Positions 33,811 through 45,889 are shown, counted from the stretch's first letter. The stretch is 51,644 bases of DNA from Fomitopsis serialis (GCF_022376445.1 NW_025955242.1:1-51644); one strand, 5' to 3'. The notes: generated from the sequence alone by a model not told the origin. Program-made: numbers and translations.

Positions 33811-35657
33811 ATGTCCGCCGAACGCAGCAAGCGGCCCCTGTCCCCTGCTCCGCTGCCTCCTCCGAAGCGCCTCCACTCGCCAGGAGGGTCCCACCGCTCC
33901 CACCAGAATCAGTCGACCTTCGACAGCCTGCTCTATGACGAACTCATTCTTGTCATATTCTCCTATCTTCCGTGGGCCGACCTGTGCACCGTCCAGCGCA
34001 CGAACAGGAACTGGGCGAGGCTCGCGCTCGACAACCAGGTATATACGTATTCTTAACATTGCGTCGATCCCCCTGTCGTTGAACGCGAAGCAATAGCTGT
34101 GGAAGAACTTGTACTTGAGCGAGTACGGTCGGCCCAGACTCCGCGGAGTGAGAGGCTTCATCGGCCGTGCGGACGGGCGAGAGGTCCGACCCCTGCCTGG
34201 GCGAGCCAGGTCGGAGGATGTGAAGGATTGGAAGTGGATGTTTCGCATCAGCTCTAATTGGCGAACAGGTATGTCCACTCTTGACCCAAATTAGCCCCAG
34301 CTAAAGCATCGCACATCACTTAGGCCGCTGTTCCGTTGAGAACTTGCATACTGGTCTTGACTATTCGGCACTACACCCTCCGGCGACCTCTGGCCAAGCA
34401 GATAAGCTGCTTGATGAACAGACCTTCCTGCTGTTAGCAGGCGACATGACCATCTCTGCATCCTCACGCCCATCGACGGCCCCTCGGATAACTCTTGCAT
34501 CTCCTGCACACGAGACACATACGATCCGTTCCCCCTCCGCCCGGACGTCGGATCCAATCCGCATCACAGCTCTCGCACTTGATCAGTCGCCACCCTCGAC
34601 CGCCCACCGCATCCGCCTCATCTCGTTCCTGTCCACGGGCGAGTTCTCCATCTTCAACGTCGACCACCACACGCCCGCGCACTCCTCACGACTGCTCACT
34701 TACGTGCCCACATCCAGAAGCACCCGCACCGCACCGATCATCCAGGCCGTCTACCACCGCCCCCTACTCGTCACGCTTTCGAAGTCCTTCCAACTCTCGC
34801 TGTACGACCTTTCCGACGACAAAGTCGTCCACACGCAAACGCTCACCTCCTTCACCTCGCACCCGCCAAGCTCCCTTGTACTCTCCGCGCCCTCGCCGTC
34901 CACCTACAAGCTCGTGCTCGCCTACGCCATCCCCGTCTACCCCTCCCACTGGAGCGTCGGCGCTACGGAGCTCCTCATCTCCAGCAGCGTGAGCATGGAT
35001 GTCGCCGCGCGTATGACCGTCGCCGCCTCGCGCACCACCCGCGCGATCGACGTCCCCCAGGGCTGGATCGACGAGAACAAGCTGAGGCTGATCCGCGAGC
35101 AATGGGCGCGCAAGGTCGCGCGCGTCGCGGACACGCAGACGGATGGGAAATGGGTCGTCCTGGCTCCGGGCGACCCCCTACCTGCTTCTCGCGCAGCCTC
35201 GCCCACCCTGTCCGCTTCATCGTCATCATCGTCACTGTCACCACCCCCTAGCTCACAGTCGACCTTCACGTCGTCGAGCATGCACACGGCGAGCGCCCTG
35301 CAGCTCTACCGTCTTCACCTCCCCGCGTCGTCCTCGCCCACCGCAGTCCCGAAGCTGACCTTCGTGCGCAGCTTACACGGCCAGATCGGGCCGGTGTCCG
35401 CGCTCGCGCTGGCGGACGGACGGTGTGTCAGCCTCGGCGTGAATGGCAGCATATGGGTGTGGGATCTCGAGGGCGGGACAGGTGCGGAGGTGTCTGGTGG
35501 CGTCGAGATTGAGAGCGTTGAGGATGGCGAGCATGCGAGCTGGAGTGAGGATGAGCGATTACGTTCGGCGGCGGTCAAGGGTACGGTCGTGTTTGACGAA
35601 CGGAGGATAATCAGCTCTGATGTAGACGGCGTGAGGGTATGGAGATTCGACGTGTAA
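33811..35657 (+). CDS. F-box protein with WD40-like C-terminal region
   Basis: Exons 33811-34038, 34097-34268, 34324-35657; 577 residues. The F-box (about residues 36-76) reads FDSLLYDELILVIFSYLPWA, then DLCTVQRTNRNWARLALD, and continues after the intron with LWKNLYLSEYG; it should bind Skp1 in an SCF ubiquitin ligase. The long last exon shows weak repeat units: ITALALD...IRLISFLSTGEFSIFNVD, LLVTLSKSFQLSLYDLSD, and a clearer GPVSALALADGRCVSLGVN...IWVWDLEGG followed by VVFDERRIISSDVDGVRVWRF, so a beta-propeller substrate-binding domain is likely. A Ser/Pro-rich low-complexity insert lies near residues 425-450. Start is the ATG after the intron-free leader; an in-frame upstream ATG at 33760 would add 17 residues. 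Substrate unknown. Confidence 0.85.
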
Positions 35658-35802
35658 CTGTTTTTGCTTTCGCTCAGACTCTTGTATTGCTGTTGTACAT
35701 CTGCTAGAAGCGTGGACACTGATTTCTGTATACATTTCTGCCAAAGAGGCATTTCTCCTCTCGCCGTTACTTACACCTCAGATCCGTGTCCAGTCGATCT
35801 GC

Positions 35803-36959
35803 CTATGGGACGGTTGGGTGCCGCCAGACCTTCACGAAACCGTCAGCACTCGACGTGACGAGCTCACCCGTTTCCACAGGATGGTGCTCAACCCAAGTGG
35901 TGGATTTGTCGTGCACTCTCGGTGGCGGGTTCGGCTGGAGGGGCGCCGCCTGGAACGCCGTCAGCATTGGGCAGAGCGCACAGGAAACCAACGCACATCT
36001 AGCAAATCCCATGCCCAGACCCTCCCTGCCTCGTCTCCGCACACTACGCTAGCCTCGCCGTGGCCGAAGCATGCGCGGCAGCGGTAGGACGAGATGGTCG
36101 CGCCCTGAAAGTCGTTCAGCATCTTGCCTGTGGACGCGTCCATCAGCCGGACGTGCGCGTCGAGCGTTGTGGCAAGATACGTCTGGCCGTCTTGGGACGG
36201 TACCACCGAAGTCACTGGGTCTGCACGATGAGGAGTAGTGAGCGCGAGTAGAAATTGTGGCGTACAGGGCGCACGTACGGCCAATGAAGTCGCTCCGGAG
36301 CTCGCCCATGCGGAGGTCATACGTGCGCACGTAGCCGTCCACCGAGCCCGTGAGCAAGTAGGTAGGACCGACATGCAACGTCTGCACCGCGTCGTGCGCC
36401 TCATCGAGCACTTGGATCGCCTGTCGGTTCTGCGACTTGAGGTCCCACAGCCGGACGGTGGAGTCATATGACCCTGGATGGGTCTGGAGGTCTGTCGGAG
36501 CTGGGGAGGCGGGCAGGAAAGCGGAGACGTACCACTGGCGAGAACGCTCGCATCCGCGTTAAAGTCGACTACGAAGATCTTGCTCATGTGCCCCGCAATC
36601 CGCCGGATGGTCGTCCCCTGCACCACGTCCCACAGGAACACCGAGCGGTCGCCCCCGGAGGACGCGAATTTCGCGTTATCGTGAGAGCTGAAGGCGCATC
36701 TTCAGCGAGCGAGAGAGATGAGCAGATGATGCAAGTCTTACACGGCAACGGAGAGCACCTCGTAGCCGTGCGCCGCGTACTTCTTGATTTCAGTGCCGAG
36801 TTCGGGGTTCCATAGACGAACGGTGCGGTCTTGCCCGCCTGTGAGGACGTATTTGGCAGACCCTTTGGCGTATCTGACGACGTGCACGGGTCCTTTGTGG
36901 TTGTTCAGCGTCGTGTGCAACGTTCGTGGTAAGGCGGCAGGTCCGCGAGAGGGTGCCAT
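35803..36959 (-). CDS. WDR83: WD40 scaffold WDR83/MORG1
   Basis: Exons 36742-36959, 36533-36687, 36279-36473, 35997-36220, 35803-35949; 312 residues, near the 315 of human WDR83. WDR83 is a seven-bladed propeller found as a MAPK-cascade scaffold and in spliceosomal complexes. Seen: GPVHVVRYAKGSAKYVLTGG with RTVRLWNP; SSGGDRSVFLWDV; FVVDFNADASVLASGSYD and STVRLWDLK; LTGSVDGYVRTYDLR; PVTSVVPSQDGQTYLATTLD; GHGEASVVCGDEAGRVWAWD; ELVTSSADGFVKVW. Blade order and the GTTIRRIAGH signature match this family. An upstream in-frame ATG at 37019 would add 20 residues; I prefer MAPSRG at 36959, which starts just before the first blade. The fourth intron is only 47 bp. Convergent with the F-box gene, 145 bp apart. 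Confidence 0.92.
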
Positions 36960-38170
36960 GGTGGTGGTCGGTGGCGAAGAGCGAGTTGCCTTTCCTGGAT
37001 GTTCTGAGAGTGTGTCCAAGGGCCAAGACTAGGATTAGTTTTCCGAGGTTCGTCCACAAGCTCTGGATTACTACTAGGATCTGATAATGGTGCATGAAAA
37101 GTTGTCCAGAAGTAGGGCGCGAGCACAGAGCAATGCTCTGGATGGTCAAGTACTTGCGGCGACTCGATAATACTTATGTACCGCAGTCATACGGATACGG
37201 TACATAGCCTCCAAGTATGCTCTTTCCTTTTTGCCATGCACTGAGCATTAGACAAGATCTATGTAGACGTCAAGAGATAAATACGAGACCAGTCCTCAGC
37301 ACTCTTGGACCTTTTGGCGGTGATGCGCACACAAAATTCAAACATACAGTTGCTATTGTGGCTTCTGCCAGGTCGGCATGCCAGTGGTCGGTATTGTGGG
37401 ATTATACAGCCCTTCCTCTGTCCATTGACACCGCATTGGCACGCAGTAGGTGCGCTAGGATGCTTTCCAGTGGGCAATGAAATCCGTGTGCCATGAGCAG
37501 CCATGAACGAGCGGCGCAAGATGCGCGTGGCCGTCGCATGGGCCAGGGCCGCCCAAGCACGAGCCTCGAGGATGGTGGCCGGTACAAGCGCCGGGATCGG
37601 GTGATAAGATTAGATTGAGGACTCGGAGATCGTAAGCGAGATCGAGGCCAGAGCGATGCTTCCGCTTTAGCCAGCTCATCCTCGTCGCCGTCGACCGAGT
37701 CCCATTGTCTTTTTGTATCTTCGCCCTACTAGATGTCTGAAACACGGCGACGATGCGTATCTATCCGGGCGACAATGCAAGGCGAGTGGCGTCGTCACCG
37801 AGGTCCGGCGATTCGCACGATTCCAGATGTGGGCGATCGAAGGATGCGGGGGCACGCGCCGTGCCACACCGTTTGCCCGGAAAGGCAGCCGGCCACTCTG
37901 CTATAAGTGCGCCCCCGCCCTTGTCCTCCGTACCATCCCCCGCGCCACGGCGACCGCACACGCTCCCCGCTCCCCCAGCCCATCCTATCCATCGCTCCCT
38001 CTCCTGAACCCATCAGCTCTTCCCTGCGCGAGTTGCAGCGCCCCCGCCGGAGAGCACACCGGAACAGACTGCCTACCACCCATCGTACACTTCGGCGCAT
38101 ACACACCCCGCGAGTCTCTCTCCCATTCCTACCCAACGTCTCTCTATACTACACCAACGTCGCCCCATCC
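36960..38170. other. Divergent promoter region
   Basis: Lies between WDR83 (-) and unknown-family copy B (+). A TATA-like TATAAG at 37902-37907 precedes copy B by about 270 bp, followed by a C-rich leader. No gene recognised. Confidence 0.45.
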
Positions 38171-39789
38171 ATGGACTCGGAGGGCGTCGCGCATCCCTTC
38201 TACAGCGACGACAACGTCGCCGGACCATCCTGGGCCACAATGCCTCGCCAGTTCACGACCTCATCCTGCCGCGACGAGCCCTACGTGGAACCACCACCAC
38301 CACCACCACCACCACCACCACCAACACCACTCCGCATACTACGCATTCCAGAATCTAGCACCGATTCCTCCACAGTCAAGGTTCGGTACGTGCGGGAGGT
38401 CCAACCCGGCGTCCTGGAGGACGGTCGATGGCTGCCGGAGCACCCTTTCGTGGAACGCTACATCGACGCTCTGCTTGCAGATTACGAACGCAAGACGAAG
38501 GCCGTTGGAGGCGGGCCCTCAAGTACCCTGCAGTTCCAGATGACCCACGGCAATCCCTCCGTGGGCCGTCCTGAGGATGTCGGCGACCTCATTGGAGAAG
38601 AGCTCAGCCTAGAACGATGTGAGGTTGTTTTTACGCTCACCGCCGTTCGCACCATGCTCTGGCCGCATCACCCGGCTCACTTCGCTATCTGGAACGTCAA
38701 AGTTGGCAAGCGCACTGCTGAGACGGTCGAGAGGACATGGCGTACGTTCTCGTTTGCACTCGTTTCCCCGCCATTGCTTACGGGGTTATTCTAGGTGCCA
38801 AGCGACAACTGCTCTACCATCCGGACTTTGTCTGGATGGACATTAGAACCGACCTGTACCGATGCTACGCATATCACAATTTCGACGTGAACAGGTGTTA
38901 CGACGAATCTCCGAAGCCAGATCGGACGAGGCCAGCAACGCGCGCGGCGGCAGCACGGAATGGCGGCGACGAGCAAGCGGCGGGTGCACCACGCACAGAC
39001 AAGGGCAAGGCCGTCGACCGCGGTGAGCCTGAGCGCGCCACCGCGCCACGTCCTCCCAGGCCCAAGACAACCAGGACAAGGCCTTCCGCCAGTACGGAGC
39101 CCGCCGCACCGACGCGTCGCTCCCAGCGCAGGGCCGCGACGACGAAGAAGTCCGCGCTTCAGACGTCCACGATAGCGGAGGAAGCCGCCTCGCTCGAGGC
39201 GAAGGTCGAGCAAATTGCCACGCCCGCACTCGCCACGCCTGTTCCCGAGCCCAACCCCAACGGGACGGAGGCGGATGTCGACGTCGAGACGACGGAGCAG
39301 CAGGCTGCCCCCGTCCCTGTGCCCGCCACCGCTCCTACCCCTACTGCCAAACGTGCCCGTGCGACAAGGGCGGCACCGTCGCGGGTGAGCAAACGCGTCG
39401 CTGCGCGTACCTCGGACCCGGCTCCCGTCCCCGCCGCGACAGCCTCGCCTACGCCGGTACCGACGCCACAAGCGCAGGGCTCTGCGACGCCCGAGGCGGC
39501 GTTGCTTGTGGAGTCGCTCCAGCCGTCGCGCTCGAGCACTGCGGTGGGCTCCAGCGAGGAGCCTGACAAGCTCGTCGTAGTGGAGGAGGAGCCCGTCAAG
39601 GTTGCAGGCAAGAAGAGGAAGGCGGACGACCTCGTTCAAGAACATGGGCAGGAGGCGGCGGAGGAGGACGGCCCCCGTCGCAAGTCGTCTCGCACGGCTA
39701 AGCGCAAGCTGACGGAGAAGGGACAGGCACTGGATGCCGAGATGAAGGCGGAGAAGAGCGTCAAGCGTTCGCGCACGAGGAGGCGGTGA
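38171..39789 (+). CDS. Unknown-family protein, copy B (intact)
   Basis: Exons 38171-38741 and 38795-39789; 521 residues. Unrecognised family, with a second copy at 12153-13577. Residues 1-70 are disordered and include a poly-Pro run encoded by (CCA)11. Residues 74-190 form the conserved block: VREVQPGVLEDGRWLPEHPF, a variable middle, GRPEDVGDLIGEELSLERCE, then LTAVRTMLWPHHPAHFAIWN and VKVGKRTAETVERTW. After the intron, RAKRQLLYHPDFVWMD is followed by about 300 residues of Ala/Pro/Thr/Arg low complexity, with KKRKADD and KRSRTRRR at the end, both nuclear-signal-like. Likely a nuclear protein with one small folded domain and a long disordered tail (inference). The two genes are on the same strand about 25 kb apart and share the intron position. 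Confidence 0.75.
38291..38323 (+). repeat. (CCA)11 microsatellite encoding poly-Pro
   Basis: Eleven perfect CCA units inside exon 1 of copy B, read as Pro. The corresponding place in copy A is not repetitive. Such tracts commonly vary in length between strains. Confidence 0.95.
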
Positions 39790-41477
39790 ACCCGCCACGA
39801 CCCACACACGTCTAACTTATTGGTTTGTATAACGTCTCACCTGTTGTTGTTCTACTATCCGGATCTGTACATCTATATGTTGTGCTTTTTACAGTACATT
39901 GCTTTGTTGTAGCTCGTCTCGTGTGTTTCTGTGTTACTAGTCGGTCGAGGAGGACATTCGGGAAGTCGCTGGCCGGAGGTGTAGTACTTAATCGATCTCA
40001 TCGCATCGCTAGTAGACTAGAGGTATCCCTGTAATATGTACGACTCGTTTGTACGCGTACACTGTATCGATTTGTCTCCTTTCTCTCGGATCGCGTCGTG
40101 TGCGTGTGAGCGTCATAGATACTTGCCGCGCGCGGGGTGACGCGTCGGGCGCGACGCGGTCACGTGTGCGTTCCTCTCCGAGGTTCTCGGGCGCTATCTC
40201 AGGCGCTCGATGACGTTGTTACATACTCTCACTTCGGACACTTCCAACCTTCAGCACTTCAAAGCTTTGATCAGTACTACTTGTTCAGTACTTAATGCTG
40301 CTCTTGCACTTGAAACAGTGAAGCTTGACGAAGCGCAATGAGTACCCATAAGTGCCGTGGGGTTGTGACTGTGCTTCCGCGCGAGATCTCGATCGGTACA
40401 CCTACTTGTTGGCTCAGCAAACTACTAGTACACTCAGGACCGACCTCTGTCGGTCGAGCATGATCTTCGAGTACGTCGCCGCGACGTCGTGCGGAGGACT
40501 GCAGCATGGGGACGTGACTATGACGGTCGTTATCACGGAAAAATACTTACATTCAGGACTTAGTTATCGTGTAAGACTTACTACTTAGTTGACACGTGAT
40601 CCGCACACCTTAGACATAGTTTCGCTTCGTTTCGTACACTTGGTCTCTACGATCTCCGATAACTCTGGCCATGTCAGCACTGTATATTGATTGCGGCGAG
40701 GCAAAGATCGGTGGTATGCACCATCCTAGAACACCTGATTTCGCTTCGGTGGCTGGTCAATTGCCCAATGCGGAATCATTAGCCATTTATGGCAACTCTG
40801 TCTTCGCCCGGTGCTGTTCATTGCACGGCATGGATAGCACGAATGCGGAAGCCTGCTTATGATTCTACAGAAGCGGATCGTGAAACTCCTCTCAAAAATC
40901 ATTATCGACGAGATGTATGGCCTGAGATGCTTCAGTAGAAAATTCAGACTCCGGGGAGAGCCAATACTACTAGTCCCCGTGGTTCTCATGAATTCGAAAG
41001 ACAAAAATATTGTAACTCATATGACAGAAGTGTATGAAATGAATGAAGGAACACTGTGCGTCACAGAGAATAACGGGGAAACCGTCTGGAGCAGTGGCCT
41101 CGGCAAGTGCGAAGTTCATCCCGATTTGGCAAGGCCGCCTCGGTCTCGCCTCGGGCACGTCGGCCGGGCGCCTATTCCACTAAGTCTAAGTCACGCGAAA
41201 GTAAGACTTGCCCGTAAGTATTTTTCCACGAAACCGTCACTCATACGTGACCGTGGTCCGCACGCCAGATCCAAATCGGTGCACGTATTTGCGCTCAGCG
41301 GCGCAGTGCCAGCGCTCGCTGCGTCGTTCGTCTCTCCCACCATCTGCGATCAGTGTATTCGAGCGGGCGAGTTGGGTCAACGACGTTGACTTTCGACACT
41401 GCAATCGTAGACCTAGTACGTTACCAAGATGGTGGTGTTGGGGGTACGCGAGGCCTAATAACCGTGCCAGAAGCACG
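39790..41477. other. Intergenic, no recognised gene
   Basis: About 1.7 kb between copy B and the coiled-coil membrane protein gene. A plus-strand frame (40859-41389) is open for 176 codons but shows no motif and no splice partner. No repeat structure noticed. Confidence 0.4.
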
Positions 41478-43041
41478 ATGTACTTGAATCAGAACAATCG
41501 TGGTCGCCGCGCCTCACAGCCTGCTAAGAATGGCCGCGCGGCCCGCCCTGCCAACGGGGGTGTTGCACCACCCCCGTATACCCCATACCAAGGAACGAAC
41601 TCGTATGTACAGCTTGTAAGTAGGACAGTTAGACATCCGCTGATATTTTGCTAGCGGGCATAACCACCAGCCGAATACCGCCCGCCGCCAGTACAATCCG
41701 TATGGCCAAAACAGGTACGCCTCGATACCTGAACCACTCACTGAGCACGATTTGTTGAGTCGGTTTTCATTTAGTGGGCCTAACGAAAGATCGCCTCTGA
41801 ACGGCGATCTCCCTCGGTATGGCTATCGAACTGAGCCGCCCCCACCGCCGATCAAGCGTCCGAACAAGGCGCGGGCGGTTCCCAAATGGGTCTGGATCCT
41901 GTTTGTAGCGGCTTCCATCGTGGGGATCGTGGTCTTTGGCATACTACAGACCTGCCGTGCCAACAGACAGACCCACCGCGCCGACGCCCTAGACCGCCGC
42001 CTGGCGGAGTACCCACCCACGCGCGTGGAGCTTGACGCGCTCAAGGCAGAGTGGGAGGAGGGGCGCACGAAGCATGAGATGGAGAAGCGGGCGTATGACG
42101 CGGATACGGAGCGGTGGAGGCGTGCGATGCAGGGGCATGAGGCGGCGAAGAGAGGGTGGGCGGAGGAACAGGAGCGATGGGCGCGTCAGAAGGAGGCGCG
42201 CGAGAGGGAGTGGAAGGAGGAGCAGGGGCGATGGGTGCGTCAGAAGGAGGCGCGCGAGAGGGAGTGGAAGGAGGAGCAGGAGGAGCAGGCACGGCAAAGG
42301 GAGAAACGCGAGAGAGAGCGGAGGGAGGAGCCAGTCCAGCACCGCATGCAGGAGGGTAATGTGTTGGGCTTGTCTTGGGGACAGATCGAGAGCCACCAGT
42401 GCGTCCGCTATGGGACTCGGGAGTATACGGCACGCCTCGCCTTCAATGTGAAGGAGGCGTGCCAGCATATGCCCATCGCTATCAATGGCACCACAATCAG
42501 CGCACCTCATGAGTGCATCATGGCGAGTCGCGACGTCCATCTGCTTGTGTTGATTATTGATGTCCGGACTGCAGGAAGGAGACGCTCTGGTGAGTCGCTG
42601 GAACATCGATCAGGGCGAAGCGGCATGCAAGCCCTACTGGGGAAAACTGTATGACAAGGTTCGTCAGTTCGACAATCAGACTCTACCGGTGCAGGGTTGA
42701 TTGGCCGTATTGCAGGGTTGTATTGGTTGGGGCTCTGGCAAGCACGTAAGTCCTCCCGAACTCCTGTCATCGTACAACGTCAAGTTATGCGCGCTCACCC
42801 ACTGCTGCAGCGCTACGAAGCCCGCCTGTGGGATATCCATGATGGCATGGATTGGATGGCCATGTGTACCACCACCCCCGCCGACATTCGTGGCCACCAT
42901 CTCGATGCCCCGACGCATTGCGACAATCGAGTGTGTCAATTTTTGGACCCATACCCGCATGCAGCGTGGCTGACTTGTATGTAGGGCATTTTCCATGGCA
43001 TGGTCGGCATGTGGGATGTCGACGACTACCAGTGCCAGTGA
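41478..43041 (+). CDS. Single-pass membrane protein, coiled coil plus cysteine-rich C-terminal domain
   Basis: Exons 41478-41615, 41671-42534, 42575-42658, 42716-42745, 42811-42930, 42985-43041; 430 residues. N-terminal 115 residues are polar and proline-rich; one membrane helix follows (WVWILFVAASIVGIVVFG, about 119-139); then a long charged coiled coil with an 18-residue tandem repeat (EEQ-x-RW-x-RQKEAREREWK); then a C-terminal domain with QCVRYGTREYTARL, ACKPYWGKLYDK, GCIGWGSGKHRYEARLWDI, MCTTTPADIRGHHLDAPTHC and a final WDVDDYQC. The Cys spacing suggests disulfides, so the domain probably faces the lumen or outside (inference). I have seen this arrangement in uncharacterised Agaricomycete proteins but know no function. 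The 40 bp second intron and the short fourth exon are set by phase. Start chosen at the first ATG in an otherwise open frame. Confidence 0.72.
42163..42324 (+). repeat. 54-bp tandem repeat in the coiled-coil region
   Basis: Two near-identical 54-bp units (42163-42216, 42217-42270) and a third, diverged one (to about 42324), each encoding 18 residues of the heptad-rich coiled coil. Confidence 0.85.
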
Positions 43042-43994
43042 ATGATTCCCATTCAGTAGAGCTTCAACACCTTCCGGTTCCCATGTGAGTTTGTCGTTGT
43101 CGCTTTTTCCGACTGGTGATGTTCGTCTGACACGACTTGGCCAGGTATTGACGAATCACCTGGCTGCAGGTTGTATATTATACGACGTCATGATATCTTG
43201 TCCCTCGTTCTCCGCTGTCAGTCTGTTCTTGTTCTGTCTACCGCTGTCGCTCTCCGATGTCTGTTGTGTGTACCAATTTCGCTGTCTGCTCGTGCGTCCG
43301 TTCGTCTGTCGCTGTCTCATACATGTATAGTCGTAACCTCAATTGTTGGTCGGACACGGTGTTCATGAAAGGGTATCGAAAGTCCGCCTCTGCTGTGCGA
43401 CAGCCTGCCTGGTCCGGAGACCCAGCACCCGCGCGTCGAAGACGGCGGTTCCTTTGGCTGGATCATTACTTGTCTGCGAGGGCCGCACGGGCCCTATGTA
43501 AACAAAGCTCCAGCGTACGAGGGTAGGTGAGGATTCGTGTGGACTGAATCGGGCCTGCGCATGCGCTCGGCATCATCAGCCCATATATATGTAACGGATG
43601 TCGTGTCCCGAGCTTTGCGTAATACTAATAGTAGTCCGCCTCCCAGTGAAACCCGTACCCGCGTCAGCAAACTCATACTGCGACGCATCTTCGTGTAGAT
43701 GTTCCCTGTTCTCTATGACTGGAAGCGGTGAGGAGACAAGACGTGAAAGTCGTACTTACCGATGATGCGTCGGCGAGTCATGCATGCACATGTAAGGCCA
43801 GTGGCTGGAAACAGCGTTCAAGGCCCTTGACAAAGCCGTGTTCACTGAACGCAATTCGATGTGAATTCGAAGTCTGAAGCAGGCGCGAAGGAGACGCGCT
43901 GCGCGCCACAATTGCTCTCCTTCACACTCACCTCTGCAACACCATGCGGCAGCCCGAGTCTACCACAGTCTTCGCAAACCCCAGACATCAATAA
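43042..43994. other. Intergenic, no gene recognised
   Basis: About 950 bp, pyrimidine-rich in its first half (43090-43330). It holds the 3' end of the coiled-coil gene and the promoter of the kinase gene at 43995. Confidence 0.5.
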
Positions 43995-45587
43995 ATGCAT
44001 GAAGAATGGTCCACGAACATCCTACTGAACGACCCGATGCGGATGTACCGCGCCAAGCGCGACGCAGCCCGCAAGCGGGTCACGGACAAGTACACCATCC
44101 AGGGCTTCATCTCGTCGGGCACGTATGGGCGCGTGTACAAGGCACAGAGCAAGGAGAGCGATGGGCGTATATATGCGATTAAGAAGTTCAAGCCCGACAA
44201 GGAGGGCGACGTCGTCACGTATACGGGAATCAGCCAGAGTGCTATAAGGGAAATCGCAGTAGGTGGAGATTGTAGTGGTAGTCGAGCTAACGGACGAAAT
44301 GATATGCTAGTTGAACAGAGAAATGTCTCATGAGAATGTGGTCGCTCTCAAGGAGGTCATCTTGGAGGACAAGTCCATTTACATGGCATTCGAGTACGCA
44401 GAACACGACTTCCTGGTGCGTCCTACTTACCATACATTCGAGGCACTCATGCATGCTGATACTCTTCGCAGCAAGTCATCCACCACCACTCCCAGTCCCG
44501 GACCGCCGTCCCCATGCCCGTACTCAAGTCGCTCACCTACCAGCTCCTCAACGGGCTGCTCTACCTGCACGACGCGCACATCATCCACCGCGACCTCAAG
44601 CCCGCGAATATCCTCATCACCGCCGGCGGCGTCGTCAAAATCGGCGACCTCGGCCTCGCCCGCCTTACGTACCAGCCCCTCCAGCCGCTCTTCATGGGCG
44701 ACAAGGTCGTCGTCACCATCTGGTACCGCGCGCCTGAGCTCCTCCTCGGCGCGAAACATTACAACAAGGCGGTCGACGTGTGGGCAGTCGGGTGTGTCAT
44801 GGCGGAGCTTGCGAGCTTGCGGCCGATATTCAAGGGCGAGGAGGCGAAGCTGGACGCGAAGAAGAACGTGCCGTTTCAGAAAGACCAGATGTTGAAGATC
44901 ATCGAGGTTCTGGGCACCCCGCAAGGTTTGTGTCACAGTGCCTCACATGGGCGTCGCTGACGTTAGGTCTCGCAGAAAGAGACTGGCCCGGTCTGAAGGA
45001 TCTACCGGAGTACCAAAGCTTGAAGCGTCTCGACGTGTGAGTGTAGCTGCTGCTGACCGCCTCAGGCCGACGCCCAACACTGACGTGCACGGGCAGGTAC
45101 CGTAACCGCCTCAACGAGTGGTGTCACTCGCGCATCAACTCCAAGGAGGGCTTCGAGCTCCTCTGCCAGCTCTTCGAGTACGACCCCGACAAGAGGCTCA
45201 CCGCCAAGGAAGCCCTCCAACACAAATGGTTCCAAGAAGAGCCAAAGCCAACGCTGAAGTGCGCCCCTCCTATCCTCGTGTCTACCTCCCCCCGTATTGA
45301 CACGCCGTGACAGCGCATTCGCCTCTCTTGCTCCGAATCAGGGCTACCCCCAGCGACGAATCACACACGACGACGCGCCGTCGATGATACCCCTCCCCGC
45401 GGCGAACTCGCAAGCGCAACAGCTCGTGCAGGCTCAGGCGCAGGCAGCGCACCTCTCGCAACAGCTCTCGACGCACCCGCATTCCGGGAAGGCGGGCAGC
45501 GCGGGCGCGGCGAGCTTTACGAGCTTGAGTGGAGGAGCGACGGGCGTAGGGAGTGGACATGGGAGGAAGAAGACTAGGCTGGGGTAG
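43995..45587 (+). CDS. SSN3: Mediator kinase SSN3/CDK8
   Basis: Exons 43995-44258, 44311-44415, 44472-44925, 44967-45036, 45097-45258, 45314-45587; 442 residues. CDK8 with cyclin C forms the kinase module of Mediator and phosphorylates RNA polymerase II and transcription factors. Seen: [20 protein letters not shown] (glycine loop at 41-46), AIKKFKPD (Lys63/64), the cyclin-binding SQSAIRE (80-86, the CDK8-type version of PSTAIRE), HRDLKPAN (Asp164), DLG at 182-184 as in yeast Ssn3, [10 protein letters not shown], and [14 protein letters not shown], a CDK8-specific C-lobe element. The Gln-rich tail ([15 protein letters not shown]) is also usual in fungal SSN3. The 41 bp third intron and 60 bp fourth intron are set by phase. 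A possible poly(A) signal AATAAA lies at 45646-45651. Confidence 0.95.
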
Positions 45588-45889
45588 CGGTGGGCTGGCT
45601 TGTAGTATACGGTGAGGCACTATGCATATGGCTGTTCGATGTCACAATAAAGCTGCTTAGACTTAGATGCTAGGCATGGCCTCGGGACGCAGCTGCGATG
45701 CCCTTCCGGGGGTCTCACAGACCAGACAATGCACGTCACTCACGTACTAAGTATATGAAGACGGGATGAGAGCAGTACAGGACCGTACTACAGTGATATT
45801 TTACATACACACAATTGATATGGCTACAGTGTTGTAGGAAAACCTCCAATTGTTCCTAGTGGGCAGCAAACAGAACGTGAAGGGAACCG
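45588..45889. terminator. Convergent 3' region of SSN3 and APC1
   Basis: 302 bp between two convergent stop codons. AATAAA at 45646-45651 on the plus strand suits SSN3. APC1 must end its transcript here from the other side; no strong signal recognised for it. Confidence 0.45.

Noticed and set aside
38791..39807. 338-codon minus-strand open frame opposite copy B
   Set aside because: It is Arg/Leu/Gly-rich, as expected from the antisense of a GC-rich Ala/Pro/Thr repeat exon. Copy B on the plus strand is supported by a paralogue and an intron.
40859..41389. 176-codon plus-strand frame upstream of the coiled-coil gene
   Set aside because: No motif and no plausible connection to the gene starting at 41478.
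41989..42606. 205-codon minus-strand Leu/Pro-rich frame resembling membrane segments
   Set aside because: It is the antisense of the Glu/Arg/Lys coiled-coil repeat; charged codons read as Leu/Pro on the other strand.
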